Source: Sebaldella termitidis ATCC 33386
GTDB lineage: Bacteria > Fusobacteriota > Fusobacteriia > Fusobacteriales > Leptotrichiaceae
NCBI RefSeq assembly: GCF_000024405.1
Contig: NC_013517.1
Span: 2,356,001 to 2,420,000, forward strand
Direction: 5' to 3'
Length of the DNA stretch: 64,000 bases
Made by a program: the position numbers and the translations under genes. The notes beneath the pieces are model-generated. The model worked only from the letters and a program-made list of their open reading frames with translations, ran no database searches and was not told the origin of the DNA. Below are positions 41,931 to 50,377 of the stretch, piece after piece (within the stretch, counting starts at the first letter, position 1; the number at the start of each line of letters is the position of its first letter).

Positions 41931-41991
41931 ATTCCTATTACTGTTTTTTCATTATATTTCTGTTAGTTTTAATTTAATAGTATTAATTCAG

Positions 41992-42020
41992 TCAATGGGT
42001 ACCCATTGATTTTTATTTTT
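41992..42020 (+). promoter_or_regulatory. Attenuator-like palindrome upstream of argG
   Basis: TCAATGGGT (41992-42000) is immediately followed by its reverse complement ACCCATTGA (42001-42009) and then TTTTTATTTTT. As RNA it forms a 7-bp stem with a GUAC loop. It ends 11 bp before the AGGAGG of argG. It may be a terminator-type attenuator, or, as an 18-bp perfect dyad, a repressor operator. Confidence 0.55.
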
Positions 42021-42041
42021 AAAAAATTTTAGGAGGTTAAA

Positions 42042-43241
42042 ATGTCAAAAGATAAGGTAGTACTGGCTTATTCAGGAGGACTCGACACATCTATTATTAT
42101 CCCGTGGTTAAAAGAAAACTATGATTTGGAAGTAATAGCCTGCTGTGTAAATGTCGGTCAGGAAGATGATATGGAAGAAGTAAGAAAAAAGGCTGTAGAA
42201 TCGGGAGCTACCAAAGTTTACGTAGAAGACAAAAGGGAAGAATTCGTAAGGGACTATGCTTTTAGAGGACTGAAAGCCGGTGCTGTTTATGAACATAAAT
42301 ATCTTTTAGGGACTGCTTTTGCCCGTCCGCTTATTGCTAAAACACTTGTAGATGTTGCTCATAAAGAAGATGCAAAATATATATGCCATGGTGCCACAGG
42401 AAAAGGAAATGACCAGGTAAGATTTGAAACTGGGATTGCTTCTTTTGATCCTGAATTAAAAATAATCGCCCCATGGAGAATGTGGGATATAAGTTCACGT
42501 GAAGATGCTATTGATTACGCTAACAAGCATGGTATAAGCGTACCTGTTACCAAGGAAAAAATATACTCGAGAGATCAGAATTTATGGCATATTTCACATG
42601 AAGGCGGAGATATAGAAGACCTTACTACAGAACATCAGGAAGATATTTTATATCTGATGACTACTTCTCCGGAAAAAGCAAAAAATGATCCTACTTATGT
42701 AGAAATTTCATTTGAAAAGGGCTGGCCGGTTAAAGTAGACGGAAAAGCTCTTGCTCCTGTAGAATTATTGGAAACACTTAATAAAATTGCAGGAGAAAAC
42801 GGTGTAGGAATTACAGACATCGTAGAAAACAGAATTGTTGGTATGAAATCGCGTGGAATATATGAAACTCCGGGCGGAACTCTTCTGATGGAAGCTCTGA
42901 ATGAGCTTGAATGCATAATTTTTGATAAAGACACACTTAATTTTAAAAAGCTGGTTTCTCAAAAATATGCTGATCTTACTTATTCAGGTCAGTGGTTCAC
43001 ACCATTAAGAGAAGCTCTTGATGCTTTTGTAGATAAAGTACATGAAAATGCGACAGGAACTATAAAATTAAAATTATATAAAGGAAATATAAAAGTAGCA
43101 GGAAGATATTCAGATTATGCACTTTACAGTGAAAAAATCTCATCTTTCGGGGACAGCGGCGAGCTTTACAGCCATAAAGATGCTGAAGGATTTATAAAGC
43201 TTTTTTCACTGCCAAATAAAATAAGAGCATCTAAGAAATAA
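42042..43241 (+). CDS. argG: Argininosuccinate synthase
   Basis: A 399-residue enzyme with the N-type ATP-pyrophosphatase P-loop [15 protein letters not shown] (about 9-23) and [18 protein letters not shown] (citrulline/aspartate-binding). C-terminal landmarks are [16 protein letters not shown] and [14 protein letters not shown]. It makes argininosuccinate from citrulline and aspartate with ATP, the step before ArgH. The length is standard. The RBS is AGGAGG. Expression is probably controlled through the leader described at 41821-42020. No other arg genes are in the window. Confidence 0.97.
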   Translation: MSKDKVVLAYSGGLDTSIIIPWLKENYDLEVIACCVNVGQEDDMEEVRKKAVESGATKVYVEDKREEFVRDYAFRGLKAGAVYEHKYLLGTAFARPLIAKTLVDVAHKEDAKYICHGATGKGNDQVRFETGIASFDPELKIIAPWRMWDISSREDAIDYANKHGISVPVTKEKIYSRDQNLWHISHEGGDIEDLTTEHQEDILYLMTTSPEKAKNDPTYVEISFEKGWPVKVDGKALAPVELLETLNKIAGENGVGITDIVENRIVGMKSRGIYETPGGTLLMEALNELECIIFDKDTLNFKKLVSQKYADLTYSGQWFTPLREALDAFVDKVHENATGTIKLKLYKGNIKVAGRYSDYALYSEKISSFGDSGELYSHKDAEGFIKLFSLPNKIRASKK

Positions 43242-43254
43242 TTATATTGTAAAT

Positions 43255-43298
43255 AAAAAATGAACTGCCCCAATCTTATATGAAGCAGTTCATTTTTT
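43255..43298. terminator. Bidirectional terminator between argG and the convergent gene
   Basis: AAAAAATGAACTGC (43255-43268) is complementary to GCAGTTCATTTTTT (43285-43298). It overlaps the stop codon of the minus-strand gene at 43297 by two bases. Confidence 0.85.
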
Positions 43299-43809
43299 AT
43301 TTTTTTGTATTACGTAATCTTAATAATCTTACTATTTCATTTTTTATATTTATTGATTCATTTTGCAGCTTGTCTCCGCTCACTATTATTTTACCTTTTT
43401 CATCTATGTATCTTATAAGATTTTTATTTGAATCAAAATAGTATCTTTCCTTATGAATCTTTGTTCTTTTCTCGTTGAATTTCTTATCTGTTATCGGAGC
43501 ATTATAAGTATGTCTTTCCTTATATACAAATATTGGATAATTATCTCCAAAATAGATTTCTTCATGCATTTTTCCCGTTTCACCAAAATAGCCTGCCACA
43601 ATTACCTTTAGTCTTTTATTTTCATAATAATAAACTGCTTCTCCGCCTTCTGTACTGTTTCCATTATCAGGAACGGCTACCTTCTCATATTTAGGCATAT
43701 CTTTTTGTATAAGTTCGTATTCTGCCCTCACATCTTCCACAGTTAAAAATTGCTTAGAATAAGTCATAGTAAATAAAAAACACATAGCTATCAAAAAATA
43801 TTTTTTCAT
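43297..43809 (-). CDS. Secreted hypothetical protein, 170 aa
   Basis: A protein with signal peptide MKKYFLIAMCFLFTMTYS. The mature domain has alternating strands (AVYYYENKRLKVIVAGYFGE, KIHKERYYFDSNKNLIRYID). The pattern resembles small YD-type or MORN-like beta proteins, but no family is recognised. The frame extends to 43824, but AGGAGG precedes the ATG at 43809. It is the last gene of a three-gene unit with the Sel1-repeat lipoprotein and the PLD-like lipoprotein (gaps of about 25 bp). Confidence 0.65.
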   Translation of the reverse strand: MKKYFLIAMCFLFTMTYSKQFLTVEDVRAEYELIQKDMPKYEKVAVPDNGNSTEGGEAVYYYENKRLKVIVAGYFGETGKMHEEIYFGDNYPIFVYKERHTYNAPITDKKFNEKRTKIHKERYYFDSNKNLIRYIDEKGKIIVSGDKLQNESINIKNEIVRLLRLRNTKK

Positions 43810-43834
43810 TTGTCCCTCCTTCATTTTCTGTTAA

Positions 43835-44935
43835 TTAATTTGTATCTACGTTAAACATATCATTAGGATCTGAATTTCCGCTTTTTTTATCCTGCGGTGT
43901 GTAGTCCACAGTAACCCCCTGATTTTGATTATTTCCATTCTTGACAATATTTGTACTGTTAGTATCATCTGTTGGTGTTTTAGTCTTATTTGGTGTTCCT
44001 CCTGTCAAAGACGGAGCCTTGTCAATAGGTGAATTAAATAACGGATCATTGCTTGCATTTGTTTTCGCAGAACCGGCTGAATTTAATATTGCCAGATTCT
44101 TCTTAGCATCTTTATCCCCGTTTGCAGCAGCTATGGCATACCACTTCTTAGCCTCTTCCATATTATTCTGTTTATGATATGTTATTGCTATAGGCATAGA
44201 AAGCTCTTTCATACCGGAATTGTAAGCTTTTTTCAGATATTCTCTCGCTTCGGTATTTCTGTTCTGATTAAAATAGATAAGTCCTATTCCTCTGTTTGCA
44301 TCTTTTTCACCACGTGCCGCCGCTCTTTTGTACCATTTAAGTGCTTCTGACATATTATTCTGATTTGCATTTATCTGGGCTATATTTATATCTACCCTTT
44401 TTTCACCGGCATTATAAGCTCTTTCAAACCATCTTTTAGCCTCTGATAAATTCTTATTGTTCATATATGTTCCGCCTATTGCTGCCAGCATGTTTTTATC
44501 ATTTGTATTCAGTGCATATTTTTCCGACCACTTCAGGTATTCTTTTTCATTACCCATTTCCCTGTTAATTATAGCAAGGTTTCTTATTGCATCATTATTT
44601 CCTTTTTCTGCAGCCATTTCCAGCCATTTTTTAGACTCTTCTTTTTCATTACTCTGATAGTAAAATGCCGAAAGAGCCAACATTGCCTGAACATCACCGT
44701 TTTTCGCAGCTTCCTTGGCTTGTTCTATCTTAGCCTGATCTACATTCTGTTCGGAATCCATTTTCCCGTCATCAATCATACTTTGTCCAAGTGCTGTTAT
44801 TTCATTTCCATTATTAATATTTTCCGTTGCTGCTGCATCTTTTTTCTGTTCTGTATTATCTTTATTTTTCTTTTCGCCGCAAGAAAGTACTAATAATAAA
44901 GAAAACAATATTAAAATTCTTTTCATACTTACCAT
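43835..44935 (-). CDS. Sel1/TPR-repeat lipoprotein
   Basis: About 363-366 residues, lipobox LVLSC (Cys19 or 22 by start choice). Residues about 70-285 carry six to seven Sel1-like repeats of about 36 residues (ARRGE/ANGD-type turns, for example KWLEMAAEKGNNDAIRNLA and KWYKRAAARGEKDANRGIG). A disordered Asn/Thr/Pro-rich tail follows. Sel1 repeats form helical scaffolds for protein contacts, here facing the periplasm. Two starts are possible: ATG at 44935 or at 44926. The latter gives a more typical lipoprotein signal (MKRILILFSLLLVLSC), the former has the nearer RBS. Confidence 0.75.
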   Translation of the reverse strand: MVSMKRILILFSLLLVLSCGEKKNKDNTEQKKDAAATENINNGNEITALGQSMIDDGKMDSEQNVDQAKIEQAKEAAKNGDVQAMLALSAFYYQSNEKEESKKWLEMAAEKGNNDAIRNLAIINREMGNEKEYLKWSEKYALNTNDKNMLAAIGGTYMNNKNLSEAKRWFERAYNAGEKRVDINIAQINANQNNMSEALKWYKRAAARGEKDANRGIGLIYFNQNRNTEAREYLKKAYNSGMKELSMPIAITYHKQNNMEEAKKWYAIAAANGDKDAKKNLAILNSAGSAKTNASNDPLFNSPIDKAPSLTGGTPNKTKTPTDDTNSTNIVKNGNNQNQGVTVDYTPQDKKSGNSDPNDMFNVDTN

Positions 44936-44958
44936 CTACCTCTTTTTAATCAAAATAT

Positions 44959-46380
44959 TTAAAATGACCCAATTTCTGTAAATCTTTCTATATGAAATAA
45001 AGTATCCCTAAAAATTCCTGTTGTCGGTTCGTCTTCATAGTTTAATGTAAATATCCCGTCTTCATTATTCCATAATCTTTCAAAGTAATCGTTCATTTCT
45101 AAGTTAATAGGAGCCTCTGCATCAGTTATTATTCTCAGGTTGGCATCCATTATAAACCCTCTGATGTTCTTTCTTATAAAATTCGAAGAACCGCCGTTTA
45201 TAATTACTGTTCCGTTTTTCTTCTCTATTTTCATATATTTAGTGTGAAATTGTTCTCCATTTGTAAAATACCATTTTATTTGTACTTTATTTTTTGTTTT
45301 CTTCATTATTTCCTTGGCTACAGGTTTATTTGGAAGTCCGTTTGTGTCCATTCCAAAAGCATCTTTATTCCTGTCAAGGATCATTCTTATTTCTACTCCC
45401 CTGTTTGCAGCATCTATCAGATGCTTTATTACTTCTTTATCAGATAAAAAATACATTCCTATCTGAATTTTATCCCCCGCCCTTGTAGCTTTTATATCTC
45501 TGTCCAGTGCCTCTCCTACTTTCAGCTCTGTTATCATCTTTACCTTATATCTGGAATCCTCATAATCAGAGTATTCATAATCAGGCTCTACATCTATATC
45601 TTTATTTGAAAATTCCCCCACTAATTTCGCATTTTTTATAGACTCGTTGATAATATTCCCGTTTACTTCAAAAGAAGTGTTGCTGTTATAGTAACTCGCA
45701 TCATGAATATTAGCCGAAGTTAATATTAATGATTTTTCAGTAGTAAAAATTTTTCTGTGGTCTGCTTTTACGTTCACTGCCCGTAATATATTTCTTATTG
45801 CCATATCCGGATACTGCTTACCGTAAAAATTCGGTATCCAGCCCTTCTCTATAGGATTGCCCTGCGGTTCTATAAAAGTTCTCCAGATAGGAGAATACCA
45901 TGGATATATATCCTTAAGCTTGTATATTTCTACCATTGTCACATCAATTCCGTTTTGTTCCAGCTTCTTAAATACAGGATTATCATAAGAGCCGTACAAG
46001 CGGTTATTTTCATCAGTAAGCAGATATATTTTGAAATCCTCGTTTTCTCTTTTTTTGTCTATCAGCTTTTGTGAAAACTGTTCGGTAAATTCAGGAAATT
46101 TTCCAAAATTCCTGTCATATATCTGATTATACAAAAATATATCTATTATCAGAAACTCCTCGGCTTCATCTATATTTTTATATACTTTATTAAAGATGTG
46201 TGTCTCATGTGCAGCATCTCCGTCCTTGGTAAGATATGACAAATCATATTTAAACTCTGCTATCTCACTGTGATATTCCTTGCTTTCGAAATCCACTCCC
46301 GGAGGCGGTGTTTTAATGGTACTGCATGATAGAAATAATAAACATAATACTGTTATTAGTATGCTACTGCTTTTCTTCAT
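44959..46380 (-). CDS. Phospholipase D-like lipoprotein with variant HKD motifs
   Basis: A 473-residue lipoprotein (lipobox LFLSC, Cys19) with two PLD-like modules. Module 1 holds ADHRKIFTTEKSLILTSANI (about residues 207-226). Module 2 holds FHTKYMKIEKKNG ... INGGSSNF (about 384-409). In both motifs the usual HxKx4D Asp is Glu, while the His, Lys and the S/G-x-N part are kept. The family cleaves or transfers phosphodiesters, such as in phospholipids (cardiolipin synthase type) or nucleic acid. It is anchored toward the periplasm. It is a paralogue of 52296-53702 and heads a three-gene unit. Confidence 0.82.
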   Translation of the reverse strand: MKKSSSILITVLCLLFLSCSTIKTPPPGVDFESKEYHSEIAEFKYDLSYLTKDGDAAHETHIFNKVYKNIDEAEEFLIIDIFLYNQIYDRNFGKFPEFTEQFSQKLIDKKRENEDFKIYLLTDENNRLYGSYDNPVFKKLEQNGIDVTMVEIYKLKDIYPWYSPIWRTFIEPQGNPIEKGWIPNFYGKQYPDMAIRNILRAVNVKADHRKIFTTEKSLILTSANIHDASYYNSNTSFEVNGNIINESIKNAKLVGEFSNKDIDVEPDYEYSDYEDSRYKVKMITELKVGEALDRDIKATRAGDKIQIGMYFLSDKEVIKHLIDAANRGVEIRMILDRNKDAFGMDTNGLPNKPVAKEIMKKTKNKVQIKWYFTNGEQFHTKYMKIEKKNGTVIINGGSSNFIRKNIRGFIMDANLRIITDAEAPINLEMNDYFERLWNNEDGIFTLNYEDEPTTGIFRDTLFHIERFTEIGSF

Positions 46381-46502
46381 TTATTACCTCTCGTTTATAT
46401 TCTGTATCATATTGTATCATAAACTTGTTATTAAAAAAAGAATATTAATACTTTCCTTTTGCTAAAATAATTTTATATATAAATATTTCATAAAATAAAA
46501 AC

Positions 46503-46542
46503 TACTTCATTACAAAATCTTTTTTATTTTATGAGTGAAGTA
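46503..46542 (-). terminator. Terminator after the nuclease-like gene
   Basis: TACTTCA arms (46503-46509 with 46536-46542). On the minus strand GTTTTTATTTT follows. It overlaps the ancestral out-of-frame stop of the frameshifted gene (46529-46531), consistent with that being the original gene end. Confidence 0.65.
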
Positions 46543-47361
46543 TTCCCTTTTTAGAAGTGTTGATCTCTATATAAATTGGAAGATGATCCGATATATATGT
46601 TTTTATCTCTTCATAATTATTTTTATATAATTATATACTCCGTATCTTCCTGTAAACTCCTTAGTATGTTTTCTGCTTATAAAAAAGTTGTCGTATGAAT
46701 TAACCAGTGATTTTTTACCCAGAGTTGTCAGATCCTCGTCCGGATTTAGAACATATTCTATCTGTTCCGGATGTACTGTTAATTTCCTAAACCCTCTGTT
46801 ATTTGCCGGGAGATTAAAGTCTCCGGCTATTATCACATCTTTTTCCAAAGGAACCATTTTTCGAAAAAAATTATAAACCAGAATATATCTTGAAGCTTCA
46901 AGAATACGTTCCCTTTCTTTTTTTCCATAGACCGAATGGGCAAGCACATATACAAAGTCAAACTCCCCGGCTTTGAACCATACACCGTAAGGCTCTCTTT
47001 CAAAGTCAGACGGCTTCTCTTCCTGATAATAGCCTGCTGGCTCTTTCAAGCTTACCTTTTCTTTCTGCCATATGTATGCAAAATATTCTTTGTACTCTCC
47101 GCTGCCTGCGGGTTTTTCAGATATATGATATTCCCATTTTTTCCCTGTTATTTTCTCAAGATTCCCCTTTAATATTTTCAGACCGTTTTCATTCATTACT
47201 TCCTGTAAACCGACTAAGTCAAATTTTGATAATACTTTTGAAACCTGATAATAATCTTTTTTATTTTTTCCCAGTCTCAAGGTATTAAAACTCGCAATCA
47301 GCACTGTATTTTCCGGAAACAATGAGGAAAACAGAATAAAAAATAAAATAATATACCTCAT
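46529..47361 (-). pseudogene. Endonuclease/exonuclease/phosphatase family protein with 3' frameshift
   Basis: The intact frame runs 47361-46603 (252 residues) with signal peptide and the EEP landmarks ASFNTLR, VGLQEVMN (catalytic Glu), and IIAGDFNLPANN. It stops at KIIMKR without the final SDH motif. The next frame from about 46617 encodes NYEEIKTYISDHLPIYIEI and ends at 46529, giving the missing catalytic His in SDHLP. Adding one A to the AAAAA run near 46621-46625 would join the frames. So either a recent frameshift, a homopolymer sequencing error, or ribosomal slippage. It lies 24 bp after efp. Confidence 0.8.
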
Positions 47362-47385
47362 AACACACCCCCTGTGTTTTATTTA

Positions 47386-47961
47386 TTAATCATTTGCTCT
47401 TTCCATGTAATCCCCGGTTCTTGTATCTATTTTTATTTTATCCCCGATTTTTATAAACAGAGGAACCTGTAAAATATACCCTGTCGATACTGTTGCCGGT
47501 TTAGTGGCCTTTCCGATTGTATCTCCTTTTAATCCGGGCTCAGTATATGTAACTTCTCTTACTACTGTATTTGGCAGCTCTACTCCTACCGGAGTTCCTT
47601 CATACATAAGCACCTGTATTACCATTTCTTCTATAAGAAAATCTACTGCATCTCCCAAATCATCTTTTGAAAGTGTTATCTGATCAAATGTTTCCTGATC
47701 CATAAAAAAATATTCTTCATCCATAGCATATAAAAACTGCATCTGGTTTCTGTCCAGTATAATATCATCTATCATTTCAGTTGATAATACTGTTATTTCC
47801 TGTACTTTACCGGAAATAAGATCTTTTATTTTGAATTTCATCTCAGCTGCTCTTGCTTTTTTTCCGGATGTCGACTGGTGTCTGTCTGCTTTCAGGATTA
47901 AATAAGGTACATTATCCTTTCTGTATGTACTTCCCTGTCTTAATTCCATTGCCTGTTTCAT
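47386..47961 (-). CDS. efp: Elongation factor P
   Basis: A 191-residue EF-P with the three-domain layout. The N-terminal KOW-like domain has MELRQGSTYRKDNVPYLI and the loop at HQSTSGKKARAAEM. The OB domain follows, and the C-terminal domain has ELPNTVVREVTYTEPG, KPATVSTGYILQVPLFI and KIDTRTGDYMERA. It relieves ribosome stalling at polyproline. The loop that normally reads KPGKG and carries the modified Lys is here TSGKKAR, with Lys retained at the aligned position. The ATG at 47961 (GGGAG upstream) is preferred over 47976. A TTGAGT-N17-TGTAAT promoter lies at 48043-48015. Confidence 0.88.
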   Translation of the reverse strand: MKQAMELRQGSTYRKDNVPYLILKADRHQSTSGKKARAAEMKFKIKDLISGKVQEITVLSTEMIDDIILDRNQMQFLYAMDEEYFFMDQETFDQITLSKDDLGDAVDFLIEEMVIQVLMYEGTPVGVELPNTVVREVTYTEPGLKGDTIGKATKPATVSTGYILQVPLFIKIGDKIKIDTRTGDYMERAND

Positions 47962-47982
47962 TTTTTCTCCCTTCATAATTAC

Positions 47983-48033
47983 AGTACTCTGGTAATAATA
48001 TCAAAAATCTGAATATTACAGTAACAGAGTACT
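47983..48033. promoter_or_regulatory. Inverted repeat across the efp promoter
   Basis: AGTACTCTG (47983-47991) and its exact complement CAGAGTACT (48025-48033), with inner TAATA/TATTA arms. The right arm lies between the -35 TTGAGT and -10 TGTAAT of efp and the left arm after the expected start site, so it would act as a DNA operator. The rest of the gap to 48442 contains only an ACCGGT-containing dyad (near 48260-48280) and no gene. Confidence 0.5.
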
Positions 48034-48442
48034 TATGACTCAATTTATTAAGTTTATTAAAAACTGTTCTAATCTAAGATGCCGGTAATTTGGTGAAATA
48101 TTACATTTCAAAACCAAAATACCCGTACCTTAGATATAACTTTACATTCCCCAGGTCTGATATTCTGACTGATATGTTTCGTAATTTCAGTTTTTCAAAA
48201 TCTATTGACCGCACTATGTTTAATTAATTTCTAATAAAAACGACTGTTATAATGTACCGGTAATGCGAACCGGTCACTATACTAGACGAGTATACAACAA
48301 AATCAAGATAAATTCAAGATTTTTTATTAGTTTTATCCGGTAAATCCGTTATATTTTCTAACTTATAATTTTTTACTTTTTAATTTTTCAAGCTTGAATT
48401 ATATGTTGTCTGTCAATAAAACTGCCTGTTCAGTCTTTCAAA

Positions 48443-48817
48443 TTATTTGCTTATTTTGCATCCTCTGTACAGTTCATTTATATACACATTATTATTTCCC
48501 CAGTTATTTCTGTCATATGTATTAAAATCGCTGTTCCATGAAGGAAAATAACCAAAAATATTGAGATATGCGGCATCCTCCAATAAACCCAGTTCATAAT
48601 TCCTGTTGCTGTATATCTCGCTGCTCGCATTTTCATCTTTTTTTAGTCTTGCTATATCATACTTTGTTCTTATTTCCATTACATTATCATTTATTTTTCT
48701 TATCTGAAAACCTCTTCCGTCATCACAGTTATAATTAACCAATGGTGACTTTTCTGTTTTAGCCTGTAAAAATAAGCCGGCTGTCAAAAATAAGATAAAT
48801 ATAAATACTTTTTTCAT
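48443..48817 (-). CDS. Secreted hypothetical protein, 124 aa
   Basis: A protein with a signal peptide (MKKVFIFILFLTAGLFLQAK). The mature part is polar and Asn/Tyr-rich with two Cys (YNCDDGRG and YRGCKIS), probably bridged in the periplasm. No family is recognised. It follows the next secreted gene by 15 bp, so the two are cotranscribed. Confidence 0.65.
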   Translation of the reverse strand: MKKVFIFILFLTAGLFLQAKTEKSPLVNYNCDDGRGFQIRKINDNVMEIRTKYDIARLKKDENASSEIYSNRNYELGLLEDAAYLNIFGYFPSWNSDFNTYDRNNWGNNNVYINELYRGCKISK

Positions 48818-48832
48818 GATTAACCTCCAAAA

Positions 48833-49354
48833 TTATTCAGGAGTTACTATAACTGATATATAACCGCTAAAATCTGTTACTGTAAAATTTAATCCGTTAT
48901 TGCAAAATTCAGCTTCTTTAACAGAAGGCATGTTTTTTTCCATTGTTTTTACTGATACTGGTATCCCCAGCTGCTTTGTCATATTTGATATAATTATATC
49001 ATAGCTTCCTTGAGGATAATACAATTCTATACTGCTTAACGTCCTATTTTCACCGTCAAGATGATAAATAGTTTCTACAGTCTGACCAAACCAGTCTTCA
49101 TTTTTTTTCAGACCGGAAAGTGTTTTTCCGGATGCATTTACTGCATACACGTCCTTCGTTCCTTTTAACTGATGCCGCAGCTGGTCAGCATTCATTCCAA
49201 ATAATTTTTTTACGGTTATTTTTCCTAATGCCTGTGTATTAGTTACAAAATCAATATCTACAGTATCTACAGCCGAAGATTTTATATTTTCATATGATAC
49301 TGCCAAAGCGGATAAGCTGGCTAATATTATTATTTTTTTAAACTTTTTCATCAT
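48833..49354 (-). CDS. Secreted hypothetical protein, 173 aa
   Basis: A protein with a signal peptide (MKKFKKIIILASLSALAVS). The mature region contains KLFGMNADQLRHQLKGTKDV and ELYYPQGSYDIIISNMTKQL, a mixed alpha/beta pattern. No recognised domain. It is between a DUF1294 gene (12 bp gap) and the 124-aa secreted protein (15 bp gap), forming a three-gene unit. Confidence 0.65.
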   Translation of the reverse strand: MMKKFKKIIILASLSALAVSYENIKSSAVDTVDIDFVTNTQALGKITVKKLFGMNADQLRHQLKGTKDVYAVNASGKTLSGLKKNEDWFGQTVETIYHLDGENRTLSSIELYYPQGSYDIIISNMTKQLGIPVSVKTMEKNMPSVKEAEFCNNGLNFTVTDFSGYISVIVTPE

Positions 49355-49366
49355 CTTTATCTCCTT

Positions 49367-49651
49367 TTATAAATCACGAAATCTGACTGTCACATATGCT
49401 GTTAAGATTATCTGAACTATCAGTATAAAAGGAATACCGTATTTAAAATACCAGTGTTTTGTTTTATGCTTGAATAATTTCATGCCTAACAGGGCTCCAA
49501 GGCTTCCGCCAGCGATTGATAAAAGAAAAAGTGTACTTTCTTTTATTCTCCATTTTTTATTTTTGGCTTTACTTTTATCCAGAAAAAAAGTATACATTGT
49601 AAATATATTTATCATTAATAAATATGATAATATTATTTCATATAATTTCAT
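49367..49651 (-). CDS. DUF1294 family membrane protein
   Basis: A protein of about 94 residues with the DUF1294 pattern. A first hydrophobic helix precedes TFFLDKSKAKNKKWRIKEST, then LLSIAGGSLGALLGMKLFKHKT and a second pair of helices. The family, often fused to cold-shock domains in other bacteria, is of unknown function. The frame opens with a TTG at 49663, but the ATG at 49651 has GGAGAG before it and is chosen. It heads the unit with the two secreted proteins. Confidence 0.8.
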   Translation of the reverse strand: MKLYEIILSYLLMINIFTMYTFFLDKSKAKNKKWRIKESTLFLLSIAGGSLGALLGMKLFKHKTKHWYFKYGIPFILIVQIILTAYVTVRFRDL

Positions 49652-49729
49652 TATTCTCTCCAAAATTCATTCTAACATGCCAAAAATCAAAATTTTTCTG
49701 ATAATTGCACTTTCATTATTGATATCTTA

Positions 49730-50377
49730 TCAGATATATTTTATCAGCATTTCCTTAGAAATATATTTATTTACAGAAAATTTTTTTATTTTTTTTCCTT
49801 CTGTACCGGATATGCATATTATATTGTCAGAGAAGTCAATAGCTTCGTCCAGATCATGTGAAACCATAACAGCTGTCTGATTGCGGCTTTTTATTTCCTG
49901 TTTCAGTTTTCCTATTATTTCTTCTTTATTAATAATATCTATTGATTTAAACGGTTCATCCATAAAGAGCAGGTCTGCAGGATATGATGCTGCTCTGGCT
50001 ATATTTACCCTTTGCTTCATTCCGCCGCTTAAGCTGGACGGATAATATTTTTCATATCCGTTTAGATTGACCAGTCTCAGATTCTTTATAATTATTTCAT
50101 TTTTTTCTGTTTTTGACAGACCTTTATTTTTCAATACAAGCTCAATGTTCTCATAAACAGTAAGCCATTTTACCAGAATTTCTTCCTGAAAAACACAGCT
50201 TAAATTTTTATATCTCAGAATATCTTTCATTATGTAGTTTAAAAGCGTGGTTTTCCCGCATCCTGAACGGCCGAGTATTGTTGTTATCCTGTTTTTTTCA
50301 AATTCTATTGAGAAATTCTTGTATATTACATCAGTACCAAAGCTCACATTTATATTCTCAAATCTATAATCAGCCAT
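49730..50377 (-). CDS. ABC transporter ATP-binding protein (SsuB/TauB type)
   Basis: A 215-residue ATPase. Walker A GRSGCGKTTLLN (about 37-48), Q-loop FQEE, signature LSGGMKQRVNIARA (about 118-131), Walker B LLFMDEPF and H-loop VSHDLDEA. It resembles ATPases of the nitrate/sulfonate/taurine family. The three genes (ATPase, permease, binding protein) are overlapping by 8 and 11 bp in the order binding protein, permease, ATPase. It energises import of an unidentified small molecule. Confidence 0.9.
   Translation of the reverse strand: MADYRFENINVSFGTDVIYKNFSIEFEKNRITTILGRSGCGKTTLLNYIMKDILRYKNLSCVFQEEILVKWLTVYENIELVLKNKGLSKTEKNEIIIKNLRLVNLNGYEKYYPSSLSGGMKQRVNIARAASYPADLLFMDEPFKSIDIINKEEIIGKLKQEIKSRNQTAVMVSHDLDEAIDFSDNIICISGTEGKKIKKFSVNKYISKEMLIKYI

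Noticed and set aside
41740-42041. T-box or other riboswitch upstream of argG
   Set aside because: I could not find the T-box consensus AGGGTGG-type sequence or a specifier-loop layout; the leader-ORF plus palindrome explains the region better.
46603-46640. Programmed -1 frameshifting in the nuclease-like gene
   Set aside because: The A run is only five long and there is no classical X-XXY-YYZ heptamer or visible downstream stimulator, so mutation or a sequencing error is more likely; it is kept only as a minor option.
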